Assembly: GCA_902728285.1 (NCBI GenBank)
Contig: CACVBU010001120.1
Coordinates: 1,426,001 to 1,490,000 of the forward strand
Length of the DNA: 64,000 bases
Source of the DNA: Clytia hemisphaerica
Lineage: Eukaryota; Cnidaria; Hydrozoa; Leptothecata; Clytiidae
Reading direction: 5' to 3'
The notes under the pieces were generated by a model. That model ran no database searches, was not told the origin of the DNA, and worked only from the letters and a program-made list of their open reading frames with translations. Positions 11,020 to 22,805 of this stretch are shown here, piece by piece. The position numbers and the translations under genes were made by a program. The stretch's first letter is position 1, and each line of letters begins with the position of its first letter.

Positions 11020-11434
11020 CAGGGCCCACGCCACGATTTTGAAAGTGAGGGGGCCAACAAAAATATAATGACTAAGGAGGCACAACCATAGTTTGTGCCG
11101 ACGCGACGGGCCGGAAAATTTTCGATTTTGACCTGCCTTATTTGGCTAAAACAGCTTCCTTTTTGTTCTGATTTTCTGAAAGATAATAGATATTTATTTA
11201 ATAAAACATGAAAAAAGGGACAAGAAAACTGTTGAGTTTGTTTGTTTAGAACAAAAGAGTATAATTAGACTTATTTAAGTGTCCATCGGTCCCCTTTTAG
11301 AAAAGTTCTAACGTTTTTATTGGCACGCGCACAGAAAAGAAAAAAATAATTAGGTGAAGGGAAATTTTTTTTGGGGGGGGGTAATATGATATGGGTAATA
11401 TGGGGCCATGGCCCCCCCGGTGGCGCGGGCCCTG
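11020..11434. mobile_element. TIR element, CAGGGCCC ends (415 bp)
   Basis: The left end CAGGGCCCACGCCACG is mirrored by CGCGGGCCCTG preceded by GGTGG at the right end, allowing one or two changes. CAGGG-type ends are usual for hAT elements. I found no clean target duplication in the flanks. The inside carries a stretch on GGCACAAC...GTTTGTGCCG also seen inside the family A element near 6073-6100. Confidence 0.6.
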
Positions 11435-11642
11435 CACGGTACCTTTCTACCCCTTTTTAATGATATCAAAATGTAAAAAATTGAGCAATTTAAACTTGGT
11501 TGATTTTCGTCTCAAAAATTTGGTGAGGGGGGCAATAAGTTAGAAAAAAATAGAAGAAATGACTAAACTGAATTGTCGTCCTTTGAAACATGAAAGGATT
11601 ACTTAATTTTTTGAGCTGTAAAGAGCATAATTTGCTGTTATG

Positions 11643-11860
11643 AAATCCCAGTGTCACAGACCCGGTGGGCCTCCAACCCACTTGAAAATTTGGTAGACAG
11701 TTTCAGCCCAGCTGGAAATTGACTTTGATTTCATCCTAAATTCAAAGTGAAAAATTGCACTCACTTGGAAAAATTGAATTTCTATCCCCATTGGGAATTC
11801 CAAAGAAATTCTTATCCCCTCTATCGGAAAAAATCCACCGAGGCTGTGAGACAGGGGTGT
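11643..11860. mobile_element. TIR element, family A (218 bp)
   Basis: The left end is worn (AAATCCCAGTGTCACAGACC) but aligns base for base with the family A terminus. The right end GGCTGTGAGACAGGGGTGT is intact. The flanks GTTATG (11637-11642) and GTTACG (11861-11866) agree at five of six bases. It is the third copy supporting a 6-bp duplication. Confidence 0.75.
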
Positions 11861-11866
11861 GTTACG

Positions 11867-14344
11867 GGACCTACTAAATGTAGAAGAATTCCATCCGCGT
11901 TTGTCTTTATTTCGTTCCCTTTTAATGAAGGATATAGAACTGTATTGTACAAGATATCCTGCTCAGGCATCGAAATGTTAGCAATTTCTTTTATAATTGT
12001 TACAGGTACTCTTTCTATGAAAAGAAAGGAGGGCTTAATAAGCAGAATAAAAAAAGCTCGTCAAAATTTAAAAATGCTGTGTAAATCAAGCAAAATAGTA
12101 GGAGATAAGTTGAACAATGTTATCGTTTTGTTTATGCATGAGCCTCGCACATGATTTTCCAAATTCAAGTAAATTGCGTACATTATTTTTGGCGTCATTT
12201 GAATGACTGTTAGGTTAACAAATAATTCTTTTAGCGAGGGAGGGGCTTCATAACAGTTATTTCTTAAAAGTTTTTTGCTTCAATATTGACCGTTAGATTT
12301 GATGAAACAGCGAGTGAATTTTTGTAAATTCAAAACTTAGACATATACTAAGTGCAGAGGTGATAATATCTCATTTTCTAAAGACGTACATCTAGCTTTA
12401 GCACTTAGAATAAAGAATTTTGTTAAACTGTGGTCTTGTTATGCCCCTCCTTAAAACATCATCTCATAACGGCTGCAAATATCAAGAAACTCATGATATT
12501 TATTACAGAAGCTCTTCAAAGTTATCAAAATTAGGATAGTTTATTTTTTTTCGGAAATGAAGTGCGAAGAAACAAAGTTTTGAAGGTGGTAATATATTCA
12601 TGAATAATTTTGTTTCTTTTTCTAAAGATCTTTGTTGTTCACGAGAAACACAATTCAATTCAATATAAAGTTAGGAGTCCAACTAATACGATTTTTGAGA
12701 GACTAGTAATCATAATGGAAAGAAAGATTCCAAAAGAAGAGGTTCGAATAATAGAGGTTCGAATTACAGAGACTTGACTGTGAATTCTTTTTTTCATTTC
12801 AATTAAAATGGTAATTCCTGGGGATCTATTATGTTGTGGAATTTACCTTCAGCATAACTTTTCCTTTTAGGAAAATCAAATTTGATAAATTATCTATCAA
12901 AAGCCCCTTTTTCCGAATACTGATTCAAATTTCTCAATTCAAAATTATTCAACACGGTTATCCTTCTAAAATACCCTGCAAATGTTTTTTTCCTGAATGG
13001 TAAAACATCAGCAAAACAATCTTCATCAAGTCGAACCCCTGGCCTTCATTAGCCTCCAAAAGATCAGCCAAAAAGATAAATGCTCCGAAAATGCCTTTCG
13101 TAAAAATCTCATTCTCATCATTTGTAGAAATATGTAATATGTAAGAATCCCACTAAAATCCCGCTGACACTAAGTCTTTGTGTGTTCAGTCACTGAGACA
13201 GGGGTGCTGAATTTTCGTTCTGATCATTTTAGATGATATTTAAATTTTTATTGGAAATGATGTATAGGAATTTGTTTTAAATCCACAATACGACAGCTAA
13301 AGATATTTCATCAAACTCAGTAAAGTAGCCCTCTCGGTTATTTCTAGATAAAATGACCTATAATCTTTTTAGTGTAAAAGGGAATTCCACTACACCTTTT
13401 TGTTAGGCCAAATTTACTCACGCTATGCAAGAAAAGGCGCATTCTAACCAGCACAATCGTTAATTGATAGATCCGGTAAAACCCCCGATCGACACTCTCC
13501 ACTACTTGGAAATTCTTCAAAGAAGTTATATATCAGTTGCTCTACTTGATGTGTTTTTCCTTGATTATGGCACATCTTAAGGACTCCCAAAGACAGCGAT
13601 TTAAAGAAATCAGAGGGTATTTAAATTTGGGAGAGGTTTTTTAGATAAGATCTTTCCTACATTAAAAGGAAATAACCGTGCATTCTTTTGAAATATTTTC
13701 GATGCAAGGAACATCCTGTTTCCTACAGCTCTCAAATGATATATCCCACTAGATTTGATCAATCCTAATCCCACCTTTGACGGGACCGCTGGCTTTAATA
13801 CACTCTACAAGCAAATTTCCGCTCAGCGAGTAAAACCATCCTCAATGGGTTGAATTGGTATTGGAAAAGGTTTGGAGGTGGTAATTTGAATTAATGCATC
13901 ATTAAGATAAATAATAGGCTCATTAATGAAATCCTTTTTCAAGTTTTTCAAGCACAAACTTCAACTATTTTCAATTAGGCTTTAATTGATTATGAGTATT
14001 AGTTATAAAAACAGTAGCTTAGCAATTGATATTTGATAGCTTTTAAATCAATAGTGGCTGGTTTCAATTAGGGGATTTATTTTAATTAAGTGGAGGGATT
14101 AAGAGTTGATAGTCAATTCAGGAAATTCATCATCTTTAACCCTTTTGAGGTAAACAGATCAGTTATCATAATAGAGTAAGTCCTTAAAATCTTTTGAAAA
14201 CCATAAACAAAATACACCACTGGGTATTTCTATTTCCTCTATTTTATACTTTACTACCGGAGGTCTAACTATAGTAAATATATATTCATATTACTACGGT
14301 TTTGAAATCAAAGCATTACCTAATATTTAGAAAATCAAGGATAC
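11867..14344. other. Intergenic, no gene; one family A remnant
   Basis: No exon with splice sites or codon structure was found. Around 13187-13207 the sequence TCACTGAGACAGGGGTGC matches the right end of family A, and the preceding 150 bases may be its worn body. The rest is AT-rich sequence that I cannot assign. Confidence 0.5.
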
Positions 14345-14545
14345 ACTTTGGTACCAGTATATTTTATTAAGAACATACAAATGATTTTTGAAGCCTTGGG
14401 ATATTCTTAACTTTTTAAGTTTTAAGCCAACAATTTGAGTAAATTTGATCTTCTGGAGTCTGTAAAGCCTTAAAATGTTCTTAACTTGTCCTTAACATTT
14501 TGGCCATCGAAACCTTATGTTCTAATATAGTATGTTATTTTCTCT
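14345..14545. mobile_element. Partial family C MITE
   Basis: This shares wording with the complete family C copies at 49612 and 51047: AAGAACATACAAATG, TGAAGCCTTGGGATATTCTT and later GCCATCGAAACCTTATGTTC. The terminal TACACGTTTTTT boxes are lost. Confidence 0.6.
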
Positions 14546-14581
14546 CATAACCCTTACCAGAACACATCTTGTATAATGAAT

Positions 14582-15040
14582 ACATCCCCATATCACAGAC
14601 CTTGTGCTACCCCTTCTCACCACTGGAAAACGTGGCCGAAAATAGTAAACGGAGGGGAAACCAAAATCCGGGGGGGCGTACTAGGGTTGTGAGCTGCCGG
14701 GTTGGGGGTGCCGCCCGACTTTCGAACTTTGGACCCTTACCGGGACTAAAAAGGAGAAAACAAAGGGAAATTTTGGGAATTCTATCTACGGCCCTTAGCC
14801 GGACAAATTTGACCAAATTTAAATCTTTCAGGGGGTAAAAAGTTGAAATTTTCCTATTTTTCCCACCCTTAGTGGGACTTTGGAAGTCCAAAAAAGGTAC
14901 CCTTAAGGGCGGCACATACCGTACCCTCTATTTGCCTTTGTACCTGTACCCCCCCCCCCCCGGAAACTGAATTTTATTTCTCATCGAAAGTGTACTGCTA
15001 ATTTTATTCACACTGACTAAAAAAGTTCCACAGGGACATT
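14582..15040. mobile_element. Family A element interrupted by a family B element
   Basis: The left end ACATCCCCATATCACAGACC and the following CACTGGAAAACG belong to family A. The body is cut at 14668 by a CCGGGGGGG-ended family B element (14668-14963). A worn continuation (CTAAAAAAGTTCCACAGGGAC, about 15017-15036) follows. The right end of the family A part is not clear. Confidence 0.5.
14668..14963. mobile_element. TIR element, family B (296 bp)
   Basis: It opens CCGGGGGGGCGTACTAGGGT and ends ...GTACCCCCCCCCCCCCCGG, the G-run TIR of family B, with GTACTAGGG/CCTGTAC subterminal sequence. No exact target duplication could be read. The overlapping frames of 89 and 102 codons inside it are products of low-complexity sequence. 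Confidence 0.65.
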
Positions 15041-15158
15041 GGAGTATTGAAGTAATATAGTATTCACTGTATCTCGTTTTCATGACAATCACTTCTTTTG
15101 AACTTATTAAAAGTAGATAACTGGCACATTTTTGTGAACAGAAATGGAATCTATATTC

Positions 15159-15449
15159 CCGGGGGGGGTGATCGGTTACGGGGATGCTCCGCTGGTCAGG
15201 GTACCTTTTTTAACCTCCACGAGTCGCAGGTAGGGACGCAAAAACACCAAAATAGAAAAATCAATCCCTCGTAGGGTGCCTATTTTTGGAAAATTTGGGG
15301 AAAAAGTATAGAAAATTTGAGAAAATTTTGGAATTTCAGTCCAATTCAGGGTCCCTTTTTTTCGCAAATTTCGAGTTCCACGTAGAGTCCATTTTTCGAA
15401 CCTCAGCGGAGCACCCCCGTCGGTCGACAAGGGTAGTACCCTCCCCGGG
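15159..15449. mobile_element. TIR element, family B (291 bp, 8-bp duplication)
   Basis: The ends are CCGGGGGGGG and CCCTCCCCGGG. The flanks CTATATTC (15151-15158) and CTATATTC (15450-15457) are identical. There is subterminal complementarity around GATGCTCCGCTG and CAGCGGAGCACC. It is non-coding. The 8-bp duplication points to hAT. Confidence 0.8.
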
Positions 15450-15457
15450 CTATATTC

Positions 15458-18413
15458 GATCAAAAATCAAATGTCATAAGTGTATGGAAGTTTGAAGTAC
15501 ACATTCTCATGAACTGGAATAATTTATTGGTTTATTGGAGATTACATAACGGTCAGTATCAATAAAAAAGTGGAGTTCAATCAAAAGTAAAGTAATTGCA
15601 CTTGGAGAATGTCAAATAGAGAACTGTGCAAAGAATTCGGCCCTCTACTGCGCATGACAGTGAGCTCTCGAACGTGATATCCTGAATATTGCACTCCTGC
15701 TACTGTAATCTCAGTCGGAAAACTCACCAAATTTATAGTATCATGCTCTGGTAAAAATTTTGTTTACCATGGAGCTTAAAAATATTTCTAGACTTGACTT
15801 TTTTTGCTTTTTAACTTGCGTCGGTTCTTTTGTCTGAAATAACATAACTTCCTGATTGACCCAGGGTCTCATGGTCTAATTTTTCGACTGAGGTCGTATT
15901 AGTCATACGATCAAGGCTAAAATCCTGATTCTAAAATCTAAATTGATTTGGAGTAAGGAGGCTCCCAGCAATTTTATGTCTTCAATCACGATCACGCAAA
16001 TCAGCAAAAAAATTAGATAATCACGGCTCAAAAATCTTTCAAATCAAAATCACGTTTTACCCTCTGATCACGCAATCACGAAATAAAATTTTTCAAATCA
16101 TGTAATCACTCTAAAAAAAAGTCCATATCACGACATCACGCAAACCGCTTGGGATAGGGGCTTAGTAACACTGAGGCAAATAACGATAAAATTGCATTCT
16201 TTCCTTGAGTTTAATAAAAAATTGCTTGGTGTTAGTGTTCAATAATTATTTTTTCAAATGTAAGGAGGAACAGACATAAACGACATAAATGACATCAGCA
16301 TTAATCATATCTAACGCCTTAATTTGTATATTACTTTATTGCCTCAAATATTTTCGGAAATCCTTGTGAAGATAATACCGCTCCAGCCGTCCTTTATTTT
16401 ATAACCTCATTGCGTTCTATGCTTTGAAGTTGAACATAGCATGGTATAAATGAACCACGTCAACTAAATAAGACACGGTAGGCTAAAGCAGCTTGTCTTT
16501 TATTAAAGCACTTGACTTTCATGATAATGAACGCTATAGACGAGTTAGTAGTGTTTTCTGATCATTTTTTATTTACATGCTAGCATTTTTTCCTTTCCTC
16601 TCCTTACCGTGGTGGTTCATTCATTCGTCCGCCATGTTTCGTTTGATTTGATTGGTTCGTTGGGTGCTTTGTACAATTGATGGATAAAAATTAAATGCAA
16701 GTCGCACGATTAAAATCTTGCTGTACTGTCATTTCAAACAATTCATGTTTGACAATGCCGAACTTTACCTAGAGACGATTTATTTAACTTTTTTTGGGAC
16801 AACCTATTAATTAGCTGAAAATTTTGACGCCCGAAAATGGAGAAATTGTCTGAAATATTATCGGGTGGTGAGCTTTGAAGAGATGTTAACATGATTAAAA
16901 CTGAACATGTTTTCAAGTACCACTTTGAAGAACGTCTTTGGAATTGTCTATCTATTGAAACCAATACGATTGTTCAATAAGGGAAGCTAGTTTTTAAGTT
17001 CACTCATACAATCAGGAAATACCTTGGAAATCTTATTAAATCAAAAGTTGAAGATTAATAAAAAGTCTACTGTCTACCTACCCACTTGTTTTTTTAAAAA
17101 ACTTTCCATTTATTAGCAGTTTACTCTGATATTTTAATGAAATTTTACTCTATTTCATTGAATTTTGTTTTGTATAGGGCTTAGAACAAGTGCCAAGGAA
17201 ATCAGTGATCAACGCTTGCCAATTTTTCTGATACAGTCTCCTCTTGAAAAAATTGTCAACAACTTTAATCGAGTTAACCCTGTATCACTTTTAAAACTTT
17301 AAAAGTCGGCTTCTGATTGGTTTATAGAACTATTGATAGGACGTTATTGTCCAATAGGATTGTATCTTGCTTCATTCCCAGTCATTCACAAGAAAAGTTT
17401 GACGTAAGTGTGAAAAACATCCTAATCCAATTTTTGCGATAAAAAATCTAGCGCATCCTGATAATTGAAAAGACAAAAATCAACTTAATTACTCATTTAA
17501 TTTCAAAAATTTTCTGACCTCTAGCAAAACTTTGATAAAGGACTGGGCTCGAATCAAGGTGTGTAATTTTTAAAAGAAAGTAGAAACAAAAATTAAAAGT
17601 AAAAATTGAATGGAATAAAAAAGTTACAAAGTTATTTCTTGAAAAACAATGAATAAAAAAATTAACAGGAAATCTTAACATTAATAACAATTAATTTTAT
17701 TATCTAATATATAAGATAGTGAAACAAATAGCGGCGAGAGGTCGTCAACTTTATGATATTGTCAAGTCTAAATATTATAAACGGTTACTTTGTATGTAAA
17801 GGGCCACCTGCTGGTCTTACAGTATTGGAAGTAAAACATTTTTTTTCTTATAATACTATCCACTCTGGATTAAGATACAGTAAGGCACATGAATAAAAAT
17901 CATTTCAAATTTTAGAAATATTTTGATCAAGGGGAAGCTCACCGTACTTGACAATTTCTTAAATTTTGAAAAAAAGAAATCTTAGAGCGATTACGGATAT
18001 TAGTAAGAAAAACTTGAATCTATAAACGCCTTTGAGCTTTCAAAAGCAGTCACATACAAAGGAAAGAGAATGGTGGGGAGGCAAGGCTAAAGAAATGTAA
18101 GGATCACTTGCAGAGGCTATTGTAAACACACAGGAAACTCTCGAAAGATATTTTAGAATTTATTTTTAAATGGTAATGGTTGTATTGAGTTGACACGTCA
18201 ATAAAAATCAAATCCGCATTTTGAACTGGTGCTGATGTTAATTGTTATCAATTCCTTTGTTTAAACTTCAAATAGGAAATTGAAAATATTTGATGTTTGT
18301 CATCATCATCATCAAAGGAGGAAAAATTTAAAAAATTAAATTATTCCTGAACGGTGGACCGGTAAGAACACTAATCCGAGATCAAGACATAGTTATAAAC
18401 AGTACACAATTTT
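15458..18413. other. Intergenic upstream of the homeobox gene, with a TCACG-rich patch
   Basis: No exon was found. Between about 15985 and 16145 the words ATCACG and TCACGCAA recur about ten times. A similar patch built on ATTCACGTATTCACG lies at 21700-21790 and 22690-22800. A CAT-triplet microsatellite sits at 18300-18315. Regulatory sequence for the homeobox gene is likely here but cannot be pointed to. Confidence 0.5.
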
Positions 18414-20279
18414 ATGATGTCTTTCTTGATTGAAAATTTGTTGAAAGATAAGAGCAGTGAAAGGAAAGACCACGATAAAAGCAGAGATCAACTCACACCA
18501 CCTGCTACTCCAACTAAAGATGATTCTTCAAGACCGAAGCTAGAAGGTAAGTTTTGTGACTTTTGTGACTTTTTTTGACGAAATTGGTTTTTAGAATGCA
18601 TAATGGTTCTCGAAATTTGTTCTCTAAATGCATTTTGAATATTCTCTACCAATATATATGCTTCATATGCTTCAGTCCTATAAAAATTGTACTGTCAATG
18701 ATGGAGAATTTAAAAACGAATGCGGGTTCAGCCTGCACATTGATAGTTGTGGTAGCAAGAATTTTTTGGTTTCATTTTTCTGAAGTATAGATACTAACAA
18801 GAAGGAAAATATCAGTATATCATTACACCATTCACCATTTTATTTTCATACAAAGGAATACCCTTTCTTCGCTTTCCCGGGGGGGGGGGGGGGTACTTAG
18901 GCAAAAATGGATGATGGGTATGTGCGGACGGTAAGGGTCATTTTTTTCACCTTTCAAACTAAGGGTCGGAAAAATCAGAAAGTTTTAAATTAGTCTCTCT
19001 AAGGGTCACCTTTTCAGCAAAAATCAGTCTCTCTAAGGGTCGAAGGTCCCGTCCGCACATACCCCTCATTCGCCAACCCTAGTACCCCCCCCCCGGGTTC
19101 GCTTTTTATGATTCTTATAGCACTCACGATTGTATCACGTGCATAAGTAAAATAAAAACGTGGTGCAAGTGGCTCTTGTTAGTTTGCGAGATTGAAAATT
19201 ACAGAGTTCTAAATTCTTAATATTTTTAAAATTTAGATTTATCAGACATCGAACTTTCCAGTGTGGACGAAGATGATTTACAAGACTCATATTCAAAGAA
19301 ACGAAGGATACTTTTCACACGCCAACAGACATGGGAACTGGAAAGAATTTTTCGACAACAACCTTACTTATCTTCACCAGAACGTGAAGTATTAGCAAAG
19401 AAAATCAACTTGACTCCAACGCAAATTAAGATATGGTTTCAGAATCATAGGTATGTAGCGTCAGGATTTAACTTCTCGTTGTTGGTTTCCAGTTGGGCCC
19501 ACAGCGTTGTTTCAACATTCATCTAACGTTGGACGGGGTTACAGATATTAGATAGATTTTGATGGTAATATCAATCTCCATCAAGTTTCAGTCCGTTATT
19601 TTTACCCCAACTGACTGAAAAAATCCTACTGGATCTGTGAAAAGGGGGTGTATTAATATAGTATGTATTAATTCAAATTATAAATTTTTATATTTGAAAA
19701 TTTTAAGAAATTAAATCAATTATTTTCAAATAATGAATAATTTTTCTTAATATTTTTCATAGATACAAAATGAAGAAATACATGAAGGACATGATTCAAC
19801 AAGCTGAATATGAATGGCAAAAACAGAAGAACGATCGTTACAATCCAATGCACTCACCACATCGGAAACTCTCAGCTTCAAGTCCTCCATATCACAACCC
19901 TCACAGATCCTCATACTATAGTCGCCCATCATATCTATCAACTCCACCCTCCTTTCATCGCCCCCGCCCTTATCCACCAAGAAGCAGTATCTCAGATTAC
20001 ACGCCCTCCTCGTCAATATCCAGTTATCCATCAACGCCAAGCACGCCCCAAGAATCGCCCCGTAAATCACCCTATTGGTCTTCAAGCAGCAGTTGCCCGC
20101 CCTCTTTATCACTTTCTACTTCTACTGATAAACTTGTTTTCAACTTCAAGAAGGATGACCTATACAAACATTCACCTACTAATTCGTTGAGATCTTCAGT
20201 GCATTCAAGTTTTGGACCTCACGAACATTTAAAGAAAAAATGGTGTAGTTGCTGTCCTCCAAATATAGAGCGTCCATAA
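18414..20279 (+). CDS. NK2-class homeobox transcription factor
   Basis: Three exons join in phase to 287 aa: 18414-18546, 19237-19450 and 19763-20279. Donors are GTAAGT and GTATGT; acceptors end in TTTAG and CATAG. An in-frame stop at 18396 bounds the start, and ATG at 18414 and 18417 are equally possible. The homeodomain spans residues 64-123, with W111, F112, N114 (position 51), R116 and the NK2-diagnostic Tyr117 (position 54) in [13 protein letters not shown]. An intron splits the Arg codon at homeodomain position 53. The N-terminus ([10 protein letters not shown], residues 3-12) could be an Eh1/TN-like repressor peptide, which is weak. The C-terminal half is rich in Ser, Pro and Tyr and has no recognisable NK2-specific domain. 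It should act as a sequence-specific nuclear regulator. Class is secure; the orthologue (Nkx2.1, 2.2 or other) is not decided. Confidence 0.93.
18876..19097. mobile_element. TIR element, family B, in homeobox intron 1 (222 bp)
   Basis: The ends are CCCGGGGGGGGG...GTACTTAGG and CCCTAGTACCCCCCCCCGGG. A longer imperfect foldback reaches the GTATGTGCGGACGG/CCGTCCGCACATAC pair. The flanks TTCGCTTT (18868-18875) and TTCGCTTT (19098-19105) are an exact 8-bp duplication. It is the cleanest family B copy and lies in intron 1 in sense-neutral form. Confidence 0.88.
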
Positions 20280-20629
20280 AATGCTGAGACAGCAAAAAAT
20301 TATCAGAATTAAAAACGAAAATATTTCGCCTGTTTTACCCCAGAGATTATTTGAGTCAGCAGAAAAATAGGTTTTCAACGTGTTTTAACGTTTTTTGTTG
20401 CAGTTTTTTTTAAATTGTGTTAAATCATAATGTTTTGTATTTAAACATGTAGAGTTTATATGTAGCAAATATATTTATGTTGTGCAATATTTTTAAAGAA
20501 AAAAGAATATTAACTAAATACAATAACATATAATAAGTAAATAATATAATATTGAGTAAAAATATAGTCTACGTCTACCATATGTGAGAATATGTTATAT
20601 TTAGAATATCCTTTTGTTGTAAATAGTGT

Positions 20630-20650
20630 ATATAGTATACAAAATAAAAC
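20630..20650 (+). terminator. Polyadenylation signal of the homeobox gene
   Basis: AATAAA occurs about 365 bases after the stop codon, in a T- and A-rich 3' region that starts at 20280. No better site is closer, so this is the likely end of the transcript. Confidence 0.4.
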
Positions 20651-20804
20651 TGTCAAGATGTTGTTTAGTATATATTATTTTACGTGAGGTTTACAATAAA
20701 ATTATCTTGGGAAAATCCTTAAAAAAGGACGGAATTAAAAAAGAATAACTTCTTTCTCTATCTCAATTGTACTTTTTTTAGCTGTTTTTTCCCTGTAAGA
20801 AATA

Positions 20805-21373
20805 CACGTTTTATTTTTTATTAGAACCCAGTTTATAAGAACATTGAGGCTGAAATTCGTCGAAAAATTAAGAACATCGTAAGAATATGCCCAGCCTCAG
20901 TTTGGAAAAAAATGACAAGAAACTACAATTTTTTTCTCTTTTCAAGCAGTTTTAACCGAAACGATGCTATCGTCCGTTTAAAGTTTAGTAAACGCAGGAA
21001 AGAGTTAGGGTGTCAGGGCGGTTTACGGGGAAAAAGTGGCAGTAGAGTTTTGGAACAACACTGTAAATATCTCCGCCACTGCTTACTCCACCCGAATTTA
21101 TCACGCCTCTCCTATCCTAAACTATTCCCTTTATTAGTGATCTTGTGTAGACGATAGGATCGTCTAAACCGAACTTAGATTTTCTAAAATCGAGAGTCAA
21201 ATATTGTTCAAATTTTGCCAATTTTAAGTGCTCTTTATTTTACATGTTATTGTCGATTTAGAGTAGTCTGAAAAATTAAGAACGCATTTAAGAACATTTT
21301 AGGCTGAAAACTGCCAGAAAAATAAGCACATCCAGGCTCAGCCAAATTTTAGGTGTTCTAATAAAAAAACGTG
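20805..21373. mobile_element. TIR element, family C, long copy (569 bp)
   Basis: The left end CACGTTTTATTTTTTATTAG is mirrored by CTAATAAAAAAACGTG, and both are preceded or followed by TA. AAGAACATTGAGGCTGAAA and TAGGCTGAAAACTGCC occur inside each half. The frame at 20912-21157 lies wholly inside and shows no protein family. Confidence 0.65.
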
Positions 21374-21689
21374 TAAATATATTTTCTGTTTTATGAACCC
21401 CCGGGGTTGAACGAAGATGAGGATCTGACCACATACCTTAAAATGGTCAAAGGTTTTCAAGAAAATACACCGTACACCGTATAGATATTAAAATCAAATT
21501 TGGGTAAATTTTCTCTGCACTGCAAGGGTCCGATATCAAAGGCCTAATTTGGGCTGCTTTTATGGTCGCTTTTCAATCGAGTGCCTCTCCCCCTCCGGGT
21601 TTTTGAACAATATCCCAGTATGACAACTGAGAACTGGTATAAGATGTTATGCCAAATTTTGAGTTTCAAGACATTATTGAGGCACCCCC

Positions 21690-22805
21690 TCCAGTCGACC
21701 CTCAATTCACGTATTCACGCACAAAATTTTGCTAATTCACGTATTCACGTGCAAAAAAAAAAACGCTTTTCACGTTCACGCACCAATTTTGCTTTTACAT
21801 CTTTGGTTAAAACGATTGTGACCTTAATGGGCTAAATATGACTTTTTTGTGTTTTTTTTAAGCAGTTTAACCTATTCTTATTATGCCAAACATTTTCGCC
21901 AATATGAAGTTTTCTGCAGTTTTGTAACCTTATTCTCAATAGCGTCGACCTTTTAAGGCATCTTTTACAGCTATTTGAGCTTCAGTAAAGCAATGTTTTA
22001 GGTCTGCCGCGCCAAAGTTACAAAGAACTATCCCTCTGGCGTAGGGTGGGCTTTTGGTGTGGGGTTTTCTTCCTCGCAGAAGCGTAGGAAGTCTTTTTTA
22101 ATTTTAAATCGAGGTTGGGCCAATCATGGTTTGAGAAGCCGTAGACTTCAACACAAGCTTAGTACGATCAGAGGACTCAAATTCCAATGCTCGACCCCTA
22201 TCTCATGGAAGCAAATGTATGGAAAACAACAACGCGAGCGAAGCGAGTACGAAATTTTTCGACAATTTTCGCTTTTTTATGACTGAAAAACGGCCTTAAT
22301 ACGATATTGTTAGCCAAGTATGCCTTGTTTTGTGACACAATTCTTTTGAAAATCTTTGATTTTATTTAGCACTGACCATTTGTTAGCAAATATCTGGTTT
22401 CAAGAGTTTCGCCCAAGAGAAAACTTTTAAGATTTAGAATGCCTAGATTGCTTGAAAACGCATCATGTACATCATTATCTGAGAATTATTTTTTAATTGT
22501 TCGATGCTGCATACATAAAAGATGTTTTAGAACTATCTACTTTTGCAAATTATTGAAGGAGCAAAAATCCTGCTCTAAGTCTCTAAGTTAACGCGGTATC
22601 ATTTTGTGTATTGTATTGAAGTAACAATATATAAGTGACTACGGAGAGACGAATAACGCTGACGGAGAAAATTTCTCTTGACTGTTTTGTTTTGGCTAAC
22701 ACGTTCACGCTGATATCTTGATTCACGTATTCACACGCTAAAAAAGTCCAATTCACGTATTCACGTCAGGAAAAAGGCTCATTCACGTGTCACGCCAGCC
22801 CCTGG
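21690..22805. repeat. Region bounded by TCACGTATTCACG clusters
   Basis: ATTCACGTATTCACG occurs twice at about 21709-21750 and again at about 22720-22770 in the same orientation. The outer ends carry GAGGCACCCCCTCC and CCTGGGGGAGCCCC, which are roughly complementary. Inside, 22231-22259 repeats the GCGAGCGAAGCGAG motif of the element at 10428. It may be a decayed mobile element with another inside it; the limits are uncertain. Confidence 0.4.

Noticed and set aside
11747-12154. 135-codon plus frame
   Set aside because: It starts inside a family A element and continues into non-coding DNA without splice or domain support.
12730-12775. GGTTCGAAT words resembling a tRNA B box
   Set aside because: No A box or cloverleaf could be built around them. 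No tRNA was found anywhere in the window.
14569-14915. 89- and 102-codon frames on opposite strands
   Set aside because: Both are inside nested family A/B elements with low-complexity G and C runs.
19747-20190. Frames of 121 and 126 codons overlapping the homeobox gene
   Set aside because: They are other-frame readings of exon 3, which is fixed by the homeodomain frame and splice phase.
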